NCBI RefSeq assembly: GCF_019021925.1
Contig: NZ_CP058990.1
Span: forward strand, 612,001 to 676,000
DNA: 64,000 bases
DNA from: Cellulophaga sp. HaHaR_3_176
Lineage (GTDB): Bacteria; Bacteroidota; Bacteroidia; Flavobacteriales; Flavobacteriaceae
Direction: 5' to 3'
The notes under the pieces: generated by a model
Told to the model about the DNA's origin: nothing
Database searches by the model: none
The model's input: only the letters and a program-made list of their open reading frames with translations
Shown: piece after piece, positions 1 to 7,913 of the stretch
Numbering within the stretch: position 1 is the first letter of the stretch
Layout: every line of letters begins with the position of its first letter
Program-made: the position numbers and the translations under genes

Positions 1-78
1 TTATATATTTTAATTTCTGTTGCGAGTAAATTAGGAGACAAGAAATCGTAATTTTTAAATAACATAATTTTTGCAAAT

Positions 79-2484
79 ATGAATGAGTTTAATACAGTTA
101 AGCCTTCTAAGTTAATTTTGTTAATTGTAATTTTTGGGAGTTTTTTTAATTCCTATTCACAAGAAATAATAGACAAAACTAAAACTCAGGAAACTTTGCA
201 AAAGTATTTTGAATTACCAAGGGAGTCAATTTTTCTGCATGTAAACAAGAGTACTTTTATTGTAGGAGAATCAGTTTGGTTCAAAGGTTATATATATAAT
301 AGAAAACAGAATAAGCCCTTTATTGAAACATCGAATGTGTATGTAGGTATATATGATGAAAAAGGTGTACAAGTTAAAAAAAGTCTATACTTAGCTAAAA
401 ATGGATATTTGAAAGGGGCGATACCTATTGATTCAACTTATACATCTGGTAAATACTATGTAAAGGCACAGACAAATTGGATGAAAAACTTTAAAGAAGA
501 GGATTCATTTGTTCAAAAAATAGAAATTATAAATAAGCCTCTAGCTTCAGTTTCAGAAAAAGTAGAAAAAGAATATGATATTCAATTTTTACCAGAGGGA
601 GGTAATTTTGTGTCTGATATTGAAAATAATGTAGGAATTAAAGCAATAGATAGTAATGGCTATGGCGTTCAAATAGAGAATGTAGTTGTTTATGATGAAT
701 ATGAAAATGAAGTGACAAAATTTTCAACATCTCACCTTGGGCATGCCACAATATCATTAATTCCGAGGTTTGGTGCTAAATATCATGCTAAAATACAGTC
801 AAGTAATGGTGATGAAAGTATTTTTAACTTACCAATAGCAAAAGAAAAGGGAATAAATATTATTTTAAAAAATAATAGTAGACAAAAACAAATACTGGTA
901 TCATTAACAGCTAATGAAAAGATAATTGATGATATTTTTCAAGAAAAATTTTATGTATTGATTCATAAAAATGGGTACTCTAAAAAAATTGATATTACAT
1001 TTAGTAAAGAGAAAACTAATCGTTCTTTCGTGTTAGATGGTGCCGATTTACCAATAGGAGTGAATACAGTTACTTTTTTTAATTCTAATGATCAACCTGT
1101 TTTAGAGCGTCTTTTTTTTAATGCGAGTGGGCTTTTGTTGGAAGATGTAAAAGTTGAGAAAGTGAATATTATAAGTGATTCTATTGAAGTGATATTAAAG
1201 AATAATTTAATTAAAAAAAATACGAACATAAGTGTTTCTGTTTTGCCAACAGGGACTATTTCGCATAACTTTAATGATAATATTTTTAGCACATTTTATT
1301 TAAAACCTTATTTGAGTGGTTTTATCGAAAAACCATCATATTATTTCGAGAAAATGGATTCTAAGAAAGAATATGAATTAGATATGTTGTTACTTATTCA
1401 GGGTTGGAGTAGATATAGTTGGAAAAATATTTTTAGTGAACAATTAAAGCCGAAATACTTATTTGAGAGGGGGGTTACTTTAAATGGAGTATTAAATAGA
1501 GAAGATCAAACTAGCCCTAAAATTTTTATTTTTCCTACATTAAATCATACTTCAATGACAATTGATGTTGTTGATAATAAATTTTCAGTAGCTAATTATT
1601 TTTTAAACAATAATGAAAAAATGTATGTGGTTCAATCCGATGATAAAGGAAAACAGTTGAAACCTAATATTTATCTTTCTTTAGAAAATAATAATGTAGA
1701 AGATAGGTTATTTAATTTTTATCCTGATAATACTGTTAAAAGCAAATTAATAGTTAATAACAATCAATTATCAAATCTAAAAATAGAAAAAAATACTATT
1801 GAATTAAATGAGGTTGTAATAACAGAAAATATTACAGAAAAAAAGATTAGGAAGAATTCAAATGTATTACCATACATTAAAAGGTTCATAAAATTAGTAG
1901 ATGAAGATTTAATTTTTAGTTTTCCTGATGTTGTAGATTTAATTAGGTCAAAAGGGTATGATGTACGAGGAGGGTTAAATTTTGGTAGTACCGAAACTTT
2001 AATCATAAAATCATATAGAGATGCATCCTTATTATTAATTTTAGATGGTGTTAGGCAACCAAGTTTGAATATACTTGATGGTTTAAAAACATCCGATTTA
2101 GAAAGTTATTATTTCGATAAATTAAATCGTTATAATGGGGTTACTGATGGCTTTCAAGAAGTTTTATATTTATTTACTCGATCTGGTGGAGATTTTTTGT
2201 CTTCTATTGAAAATAACAAAAGAAAAGCAGGAATTGAGTTTATTGTGGATAAAGGATTTGAACAAAATAAAGTTTTTTATTTACCTAAATACAAAACGTT
2301 TAATGATGAAGCTTTTAATAATTTAGGGGTAATACATTGGGAACCTGAAATTTTCTTTGATCAAAATGGAATTGCTAAATTTTATATGTTGAACACTTTA
2401 TTGAAAGACGTTACCTTTTATATTGAAGGAATGTCTGATGATGGTACATTGTTATCTAATTATGAAAGTATAATTGTGGAGTAA
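79..2484 (+). CDS. Exported protein with macroglobulin-like and TonB plug-like domains
   Basis: Residues about 11-27 form a hydrophobic signal peptide ending near SYSQ. Residues about 45-150 resemble an MG2-type macroglobulin sandwich (HVNKSTFIVGESVWFKGY and a later extracellular-type beta pattern). Near residues 620-710 there is a segment like a TonB receptor plug (LILDGVRQPS, then LYLFTRSGG), but no outer-membrane barrel follows. The protein is therefore not a complete TonB-dependent receptor. Proteins of this size and layout are common in Flavobacteriia and usually named only by domain. The gene stands alone; 131 bp separate it from the next operon. The ATG at 79 is chosen because it directly precedes the signal peptide. 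Function is unknown; a surface or periplasmic role is inferred. Confidence 0.7.
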   Translation: MNEFNTVKPSKLILLIVIFGSFFNSYSQEIIDKTKTQETLQKYFELPRESIFLHVNKSTFIVGESVWFKGYIYNRKQNKPFIETSNVYVGIYDEKGVQVKKSLYLAKNGYLKGAIPIDSTYTSGKYYVKAQTNWMKNFKEEDSFVQKIEIINKPLASVSEKVEKEYDIQFLPEGGNFVSDIENNVGIKAIDSNGYGVQIENVVVYDEYENEVTKFSTSHLGHATISLIPRFGAKYHAKIQSSNGDESIFNLPIAKEKGINIILKNNSRQKQILVSLTANEKIIDDIFQEKFYVLIHKNGYSKKIDITFSKEKTNRSFVLDGADLPIGVNTVTFFNSNDQPVLERLFFNASGLLLEDVKVEKVNIISDSIEVILKNNLIKKNTNISVSVLPTGTISHNFNDNIFSTFYLKPYLSGFIEKPSYYFEKMDSKKEYELDMLLLIQGWSRYSWKNIFSEQLKPKYLFERGVTLNGVLNREDQTSPKIFIFPTLNHTSMTIDVVDNKFSVANYFLNNNEKMYVVQSDDKGKQLKPNIYLSLENNNVEDRLFNFYPDNTVKSKLIVNNNQLSNLKIEKNTIELNEVVITENITEKKIRKNSNVLPYIKRFIKLVDEDLIFSFPDVVDLIRSKGYDVRGGLNFGSTETLIIKSYRDASLLLILDGVRQPSLNILDGLKTSDLESYYFDKLNRYNGVTDGFQEVLYLFTRSGGDFLSSIENNKRKAGIEFIVDKGFEQNKVFYLPKYKTFNDEAFNNLGVIHWEPEIFFDQNGIAKFYMLNTLLKDVTFYIEGMSDDGTLLSNYESIIVE

Positions 2485-2558
2485 ATCGGTTTTATTTTAA
2501 ATTTAAAGCCTGTGGTGTACAGGTTAGGAAAGAATAGGTTGTAATAAAAAATATTACG

Positions 2559-2585
2559 TGTCCAATTAAGTAGTTTTCATTCGTC
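2559..2585 (+). promoter_or_regulatory. Candidate ECF42-type promoter
   Basis: TGTCCAA (2559-2565) and CGTC (2582-2585) are separated by 16 bp and lie about 31 bp upstream of the first ATG of the YCII/DUF1569/sigma operon. ECF41/ECF42 sigma factors are known, from memory of the literature, to use TGTC-type -35 and CGTC -10 elements. The operon encodes such a sigma factor, so autoregulation is the simplest reading. Confidence 0.55.
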
Positions 2586-2615
2586 ATAAGAGTATAATAT
2601 ATAAAACATAGTAGT

Positions 2616-2960
2616 ATGAAAGAATTTATGATGATTTTCAGAAATGAAAGAAAACAAGATGAAACACCTTCTCCTAAACAAATGCAAGCAATGGTTGCAG
2701 AGTGGCAAGATTGGATTGGGACAATTGCAGCTCAAGGAAGATTTGTAGCTACCAATGCTTTAGGTTTTGAAGGCCAAACAGTTTCCGCTAAAGGAATTGT
2801 AAGTGATGGTCCATATGTAGAATTGAAAGAAATTATAGGAGGTTATATAATTGTAAAAGCAAATAACCTTCAAGATGCTGTTAAATTAAGTGAAGGTTGC
2901 CCGACATTGCGTATGGGAGGTAAGGTAGAAGTTAGAGATGTAATGGTTTTTGATGTATAA
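2616..2960 (+). CDS. YCII-related (DGPF-type) domain protein
   Basis: A 114-residue single-domain protein of the YCII/DGPF superfamily, small ferredoxin-like-fold proteins of unknown reaction. The hallmark is the segment SDGPYVELKEIIGGY around residues 68-82. Proteins of this kind are the typical partners of ECF42 sigma factors, and one is encoded two genes downstream. The next gene starts 19 bp after the stop, so the three genes probably form one transcript from the ECF-like promoter at 2559-2585. There is no signal peptide, so it should be cytoplasmic. Family assignment is firm; biochemical function is unknown. Confidence 0.85.
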   Translation: MKEFMMIFRNERKQDETPSPKQMQAMVAEWQDWIGTIAAQGRFVATNALGFEGQTVSAKGIVSDGPYVELKEIIGGYIIVKANNLQDAVKLSEGCPTLRMGGKVEVRDVMVFDV

Positions 2961-2979
2961 TTTTTTAAATTGATAAGCT

Positions 2980-3438
2980 ATGGCGTTACCAAATATTTTT
3001 ACTTCTAAAATTTCAAACCAAGTAATTTCACGAATTAATACTTTGACTCCAACAACTCAGCCTGTTTGGGGTAAAATGAATGTTGCTCAAATGTTAGCTC
3101 ATTCAAGTGTTATGTATGAAATGGTTTATGATAATAAACATCCGAAACCTAATTTTGTAATGAGGTTTGTTTTAAAAACTTTTATTAAAAATGTTGTTGT
3201 TTCTGAAAAGCCATATAAACGCAACTCTCAAACAGCGCCTGCTTTTATTATAAATGATACACGTGTATTTGAAGATGAAAAGCAACGTTTAATAGATTTT
3301 GTTTCTAAAACTAAAGAATTAGGAGAATCTGATTTTAAAGGTAAAGAATCACATTCTTTTGGAATTTTAAGTATAACTGAGTGGAATAATATGTTCTATA
3401 AACATTTAGATCATCATTTAACACAATTTGGAGTTTAA
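2980..3438 (+). CDS. DUF1569 (DinB-like) protein
   Basis: A 152-residue protein resembling the DUF1569 branch of the DinB/YfiT helical-bundle superfamily. Recognisable are WGKMNVAQMLAHSS near residues 30-43, a conserved histidine in HSFGILS, and the C-terminal KHLDHHLTQFG. The conserved histidines could bind a metal as in other DinB-like proteins (inference). It lies between the YCII protein and the ECF sigma gene with very short gaps (19 and 8 bp), which implies an operon. Substrate and role are unknown. Confidence 0.8.
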   Translation: MALPNIFTSKISNQVISRINTLTPTTQPVWGKMNVAQMLAHSSVMYEMVYDNKHPKPNFVMRFVLKTFIKNVVVSEKPYKRNSQTAPAFIINDTRVFEDEKQRLIDFVSKTKELGESDFKGKESHSFGILSITEWNNMFYKHLDHHLTQFGV

Positions 3439-3446
3439 AGTATGTA

Positions 3447-4679
3447 ATGAAAGAACATGAACTTATTCCTAAATTATTTAAAACAGAGTACAGTAAAATT
3501 ATTGCTGTACTCTGTAAATCGTTTGGGATAATTCATATTGAAGTTGCTGAAGATATCGTAAATGATACTTTTCTTTTAGCTTCAGAAACTTGGGGTTTAA
3601 AAGGGATACCGGATAACCCTAGCGCTTGGCTTTACAGTGTTGCAAAAAATCGAACAATAGATTTTTTAAGAAGGAATAAAAATTTCATTCAAAATATTGC
3701 AACAGAAATAAGAGCAACAAATGAGGTTGTCGAAGAATTTGATATTGATTTATCAGATGAGAATATAAAAGATAGCGAACTTCAGATGATTTTTGCCGTA
3801 TGTAACCCTGTAATTTCCTCAGAAGCCCAAATTGGTTTGGCCTTGCGGGTACTTTGTGGTTTTGGAATTGACGAAATAGCAGAGGCTTTTTTGACAACTA
3901 AAGAAACTATTAATAAGCGATTATTTAGGGCAAAGAATACATTGAGATCTAAAAATATTTCAATTGCGATTCCTAAGGAAAGTGAGCTTGATGATAGGTT
4001 AGAAAGTGTTCTTTTGACTATCTATTTATTATTTAATGAAGGGTATTATTCTTCAACTAAAAATCAAATTCTACGAAAAGATTTATGTTTTGAAGCCATG
4101 AGGCTATGTTATGTTCTCTCCCAAAATAAACAAACAAATTTACCTATTGTAAATGCTTTGATGGCATTAATGTGCTTTCATTCTTCAAGGTTTGATTCTC
4201 GAATAAATGAGAGTGGAGGATATGTATTGTATGAAAATCAAAAAAGAGAGACTTGGGACGCCGACCTAATTGAAAAAGGGAATTATTACTTGAGGTTATC
4301 GGCAAAAGGAAAATACCTATCTAAGTTTCATATTGAAGCAGGTATCGCATCTTTACATGCTGTAAAAAGTGAATCGGAAAATAAGTGGTTACAAATATTA
4401 CAGCTTTATAATCGTTTATTGCAAATAGAGTATTCACCAATAGTAGCTTTAAATAGAACGTACGCTTTAGCAAAGGTTAAAGGCGAGAAAACAGCAATAA
4501 AAGAAGCTTTAAAAATTAATTTAAAGGACCATCCTTTATACTATTCTTTGTTAGCAGAGCTATACAAGGGTATTGATAAGGAGAAAGAAGTAGAAAGCTT
4601 GAACAAAGCTTTAGAGTTAGTTAAGACAGATGTTGAGGCAAAAAACCTTAAGGCTAGACTTAAAAAAGCTCTTTCTTAA
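3447..4679 (+). CDS. ECF42-type RNA polymerase sigma factor with long C-terminal extension
   Basis: A 410-residue sigma-70 family protein. Region 2 lies at about residues 10-75 (EDIVNDTFLLASETW, SVAKNRTIDFLRRNK). Region 4 lies at about 110-170 (GFGIDEIAEAFLTTKETINKRLFRAK). A helical extension of about 230 residues follows (DUF6596 plus TPR-like helices), including NEGYYSS and RTYALAKVKGEKTA. A typical ECF sigma has only about 200 residues; the extension defines the ECF42 group, where it is needed for activity and replaces a classical anti-sigma factor. The upstream YCII/DGPF gene is the usual regulated partner. It ends 1 bp from the convergent lptB. Confidence 0.9.
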   Translation: MKEHELIPKLFKTEYSKIIAVLCKSFGIIHIEVAEDIVNDTFLLASETWGLKGIPDNPSAWLYSVAKNRTIDFLRRNKNFIQNIATEIRATNEVVEEFDIDLSDENIKDSELQMIFAVCNPVISSEAQIGLALRVLCGFGIDEIAEAFLTTKETINKRLFRAKNTLRSKNISIAIPKESELDDRLESVLLTIYLLFNEGYYSSTKNQILRKDLCFEAMRLCYVLSQNKQTNLPIVNALMALMCFHSSRFDSRINESGGYVLYENQKRETWDADLIEKGNYYLRLSAKGKYLSKFHIEAGIASLHAVKSESENKWLQILQLYNRLLQIEYSPIVALNRTYALAKVKGEKTAIKEALKINLKDHPLYYSLLAELYKGIDKEKEVESLNKALELVKTDVEAKNLKARLKKALS

Positions 4680-4680
4680 A

Positions 4681-5421
4681 TTAAAAATCTAATTTTTTCT
4701 TACGTAGTTCAAAGTTTTGACCTAGATATACTTTACGTACCATTTCATCAGCTGCTAAATCTTCAGGTATACCAGATTTTAAAATTTTACCTTGAAACAT
4801 TAAGTATGATCGCTCTGTAATTGCTAAAGTTTCTTGTACGTTATGATCCGTAATTAAAATACCAATATTTTTATCTTTTAATTGTGCTACAATACGTTGT
4901 ATGTCTTCAACAGCAACAGGGTCAACACCTGCAAAAGGCTCATCCAGTAAAATAAATTTAGGGTCTGTAGCTAATGCACGAGCTATTTCTGTACGTCTAC
5001 GTTCTCCACCAGATAATAAATCACCACGACTTTTACGAATATGGCCTAAGCTAAATTCTTCAATTAAAGATTCCATTTTCATTTCCTGTTCTTTCTTACT
5101 TAATTTAGTAAGTTGTAAAACACTCATGATATTTTTTTCAATACTTAATTTACGAAACACAGAAGCTTCTTGAGCTAAATACCCAATACCGTTTTGGGCT
5201 CTTTTGTACATCGGGAAGTTTGTAATATTCATATCGTCTAAATAAATATTACCTCCATTAGGCTTTATAAGACCGACAATCATATAAAATGAAGTAGTTT
5301 TACCAGCACCATTTGGCCCTAAAAGTCCAACAATTTCTCCTTGGTTAACTTCTAAAGAGATTCCTTCAACTACTCGTCGCCCTCCGTAGGACTTCATTAT
5401 ATTATCTGCTCGTAACTTCAT
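4681..5421 (-). CDS. lptB: LPS export ABC transporter ATP-binding protein LptB
   Basis: A 246-residue ABC ATPase that powers extraction of lipopolysaccharide from the inner membrane by the LptBFGC complex. Visible are Walker A GPNGAGKTTS (about residues 35-44), signature LSGGERRR, Walker B FILLDEPFAGVDP and the switch histidine in ITDHN. The spacing and the YLAQEASVFRKLS segment are typical of LptB rather than amino-acid importers. It is the last gene of the minus-strand cluster containing the arabinose-5-phosphate isomerase, which feeds Kdo synthesis and so also serves LPS. A 147-bp gap separates it from the AhpD-like gene, so it may have its own promoter. Confidence 0.93.
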   Translation of the reverse strand: MKLRADNIMKSYGGRRVVEGISLEVNQGEIVGLLGPNGAGKTTSFYMIVGLIKPNGGNIYLDDMNITNFPMYKRAQNGIGYLAQEASVFRKLSIEKNIMSVLQLTKLSKKEQEMKMESLIEEFSLGHIRKSRGDLLSGGERRRTEIARALATDPKFILLDEPFAGVDPVAVEDIQRIVAQLKDKNIGILITDHNVQETLAITERSYLMFQGKILKSGIPEDLAADEMVRKVYLGQNFELRKKKLDF

Positions 5422-5568
5422 GTGCTGAAACTGTTTTTCTTAACTATTTATGTTTGTAAATAAACTAAAATAGCATGATGAATACACCTTAAGTTCATTT
5501 TAAGATATATTTATTTCTCTATCAAAACTAACTTAAAATGTTTTCTCACTCAAGTTATTAATCAATTT

Positions 5569-5919
5569 TTAACCTTCTTGCTGTTCTAGCTCTTCCCAAT
5601 ACTCATATGCTCTACGTAAATGAGGTACTACAATTGTACCACCAACTAACGTTGCAATACTTAATGTTTCCATCACCTCTTCTTTGGTAACTCCTTCTTT
5701 GTGAGAACTCTCTAAATGGTATTTTACGCAATCATCGCAACGTAAAACGGTAGAGGCTACTAAGCCTAATAACTCTTTAGTCTTAACATCTAAAGCTCCT
5801 GCAGTAAATGCGTTTGTATCTAGATTAAATATTCTTTTAATTATTTTATTGTTGTCTGATAATAACTTATCATTCATCTTAGAACGATATGCGTTGAATT
5901 CTTCTATTTGATTAGGCAT
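5569..5919 (-). CDS. Carboxymuconolactone decarboxylase (AhpD-like) family protein
   Basis: A 116-residue all-helical protein of the CMD/AhpD family. The redox motif CDDCVKYH (CxxC followed by a histidine, about residues 60-67) is present, which favours an AhpD-like peroxidase-associated role over the decarboxylase proper. Its start overlaps the end of tatC by 8 bp, so translation is probably coupled. The substrate cannot be told from sequence. Confidence 0.85.
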   Translation of the reverse strand: MPNQIEEFNAYRSKMNDKLLSDNNKIIKRIFNLDTNAFTAGALDVKTKELLGLVASTVLRCDDCVKYHLESSHKEGVTKEEVMETLSIATLVGGTIVVPHLRRAYEYWEELEQQEG

Positions 5920-6742
5920 TTTTTCTTCTTTTTTCTTTTTTAGCTTCTTTTCTTAAAACAGAGCCAGATATGTAAATACTTATTTGGTATAAAAACAATA
6001 CAGGTATAGCTACTACAACTTGGCTAGCAACATCTGGCGGAGTTATTACTGCTGATAAAATTAATACAACAACAAGTGATATTTTTCTATATTTTTTAAG
6101 AATTTCAGGCGTTACTAGTCCAATTTTAGTTAAAAAATAGATGATGATTGGTAACTCAAAAATAATTCCACATGCAATTACAGATGCTCTTAAAGTAGAT
6201 ATGTATGAGCTTAAATCGAACTCATTTTTTACAACATCACTTACCGAATAAGTACCTAAAAAGTTGATAGAAAACGGAGCTACTACATAGTATCCAAATA
6301 ACACTCCTAAAAAGAATAAAAAAGATGCTATTACAATAAAACCTTTAGAACTTTTACGTTCTTTTTCATATAAACCAGGACTAATAAATTTCCATGCTTC
6401 ATATAAAACATAAGGGAAAGATAAAATAAAACCAGCCCAAATAGAGGTCCAAATATCAGCAGAAAACTGCCCAGCCATAGTTCTACTTTGTATCGTAAAA
6501 GGTAGTTCTTCTGCACAAAAATCAGAAGTCATTCCAAAATAAGTAGCAATCCTACAGAAAAATTCATAGGTAGGGAAATTCATTCGGCTAGGAGCAAAAA
6601 TTATAGAATCAAATATAAAACCACTCATGGCAAATGCCACACAACCAATTATTAAAACCGCTAACGTAGCGCGTATTAGATGCCAACGTAACTCTTCTAG
6701 ATGATCTAAAAAAGACATCTCATTTTTTACTTCATTCTCCAT
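5912..6742 (-). CDS. tatC: Sec-independent protein translocase TatC
   Basis: A 276-residue inner-membrane protein with about six membrane helices, the receptor for twin-arginine signal peptides. The N-terminus MSFLDHLEELRWHLIRA is the classic TatC start, and the family segment SPGLYEKERK lies in the first third. The protein is slightly long because of an insert after the first helix (about residues 50-85). It lies 2 bp downstream of the isomerase gene. No tatA/B is seen in the window. A protein with a Tat-like signal is encoded at 15938-16993. Confidence 0.95.
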   Translation of the reverse strand: MENEVKNEMSFLDHLEELRWHLIRATLAVLIIGCVAFAMSGFIFDSIIFAPSRMNFPTYEFFCRIATYFGMTSDFCAEELPFTIQSRTMAGQFSADIWTSIWAGFILSFPYVLYEAWKFISPGLYEKERKSSKGFIVIASFLFFLGVLFGYYVVAPFSINFLGTYSVSDVVKNEFDLSSYISTLRASVIACGIIFELPIIIYFLTKIGLVTPEILKKYRKISLVVVLILSAVITPPDVASQVVVAIPVLFLYQISIYISGSVLRKEAKKEKRRKNA

Positions 6743-6744
6743 TA

Positions 6745-7710
6745 CTATATAATTCCTTCGTTGATTAGGTTGTGTAAATGTACAACACCCAAATAAGTGC
6801 CGTCTTTTATGGCTAATAGTTGTGATATACCTTTAGACTGCATTAGGTCGAGAGCTTTTACAGCTAGCATATCGTTATCTATAGTTTTTGGGTTACTCGT
6901 CATAATATCCTTTGCGGTAAGCCCTTTAATATTATCATGTTTATTCAGCATTCTTCGTATATCACCATCAGTAACAATACCCACCACTTTATTATTTTCA
7001 ATAACAGCAGTAACGCCTAACATTTTTTCTGAAATTTCTACAATTACAGTTTTAACATCGGCATCTATTGCTACTTGAGGTTTGAGATTGTTTTCTGCAA
7101 TATCTGAAACACGAAGATATAATCGTTTGCCTAATGAACCGCCTGGGTGGTATTTGGCAAAATCTTTACTACTAAAACCACGCAATTCTAATAAGCATAT
7201 TGCAAGAGCATCACCTAAAACCAATTGAGCTGTAGTACTTGTTGTTGGAGCAAGGTTATTAGGGCAAGCTTCCTTTTCAACAAAACTATTCAAAATAAAA
7301 TCAGATTGTTTTGCTAGAGTAGATTCTAAATTACCCGTCATACCAACAAGAATATTACCTCCTTTTTTGATTAAAGGAACTAACATTTTAATTTCTGGAG
7401 TATTACCACTTCTTGAAATACAAATTACAGTATCGTTTTCTTGAATTGTTCCCAGATCGCCGTGTATAGCATCTGCAGCATGCATAAATATAGAAGGAGT
7501 ACCTGTAGAATTTAAAGTAGCTACAATTTTAGAAGCTATTAGAGCACTTTTACCAATACCCGTAATAACTACTCTGCCTTTAGAATTAAGGATGTGATTC
7601 ACAGTATCAGAAAACTTATAATCTAGTAAAGTAGATAAGTTTTGAATAGCATTAGCTTCATTCTCAATGGTTCTTCTTGCTATATCGAGTATTGCTGTGT
7701 TTTCTTTCAA
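6745..7710 (-). CDS. kdsD: D-arabinose-5-phosphate isomerase (KpsF/GutQ/KdsD family)
   Basis: A 321-residue enzyme converting D-ribulose-5-phosphate to D-arabinose-5-phosphate, the first committed step to Kdo for LPS. The N-terminal SIS domain (about residues 25-180) shows GIGKSALIASKIVATLNSTG and ISRSGNTPEI. A CBS pair occupies about 200-320 (GIVTDGDIRRML; QLLAIKDGTYLGVVHLHNL). Length equals the usual family size. It is the first gene of the tatC/AhpD-like/lptB cluster and is divergent from recQ across about 200 bp. Confidence 0.92.
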   Translation of the reverse strand: MKENTAILDIARRTIENEANAIQNLSTLLDYKFSDTVNHILNSKGRVVITGIGKSALIASKIVATLNSTGTPSIFMHAADAIHGDLGTIQENDTVICISRSGNTPEIKMLVPLIKKGGNILVGMTGNLESTLAKQSDFILNSFVEKEACPNNLAPTTSTTAQLVLGDALAICLLELRGFSSKDFAKYHPGGSLGKRLYLRVSDIAENNLKPQVAIDADVKTVIVEISEKMLGVTAVIENNKVVGIVTDGDIRRMLNKHDNIKGLTAKDIMTSNPKTIDNDMLAVKALDLMQSKGISQLLAIKDGTYLGVVHLHNLINEGII

Positions 7711-7913
7711 TTTAAATAATTCAATTATCTGGTTGTATTCCTAAAAGAATGTCTTATATTTAAATACAAAATTACATAATCTATATGTTATAGTATATTT
7801 TAAACACTTTAAAGTGGAATTTTGTTTTTGTTCGAAAATTATAGGTTCTAAATAGTATTGTGCTTTAATATTGTCAATACTAAAAATGTAGAAAACTAAT
7901 AGTAAACTAAATT

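Noticed and set aside
3685..3897. Reading frame antisense to the ECF sigma gene
   Set aside because: It is a shadow of a well-supported coding gene and has no recognisable protein features.
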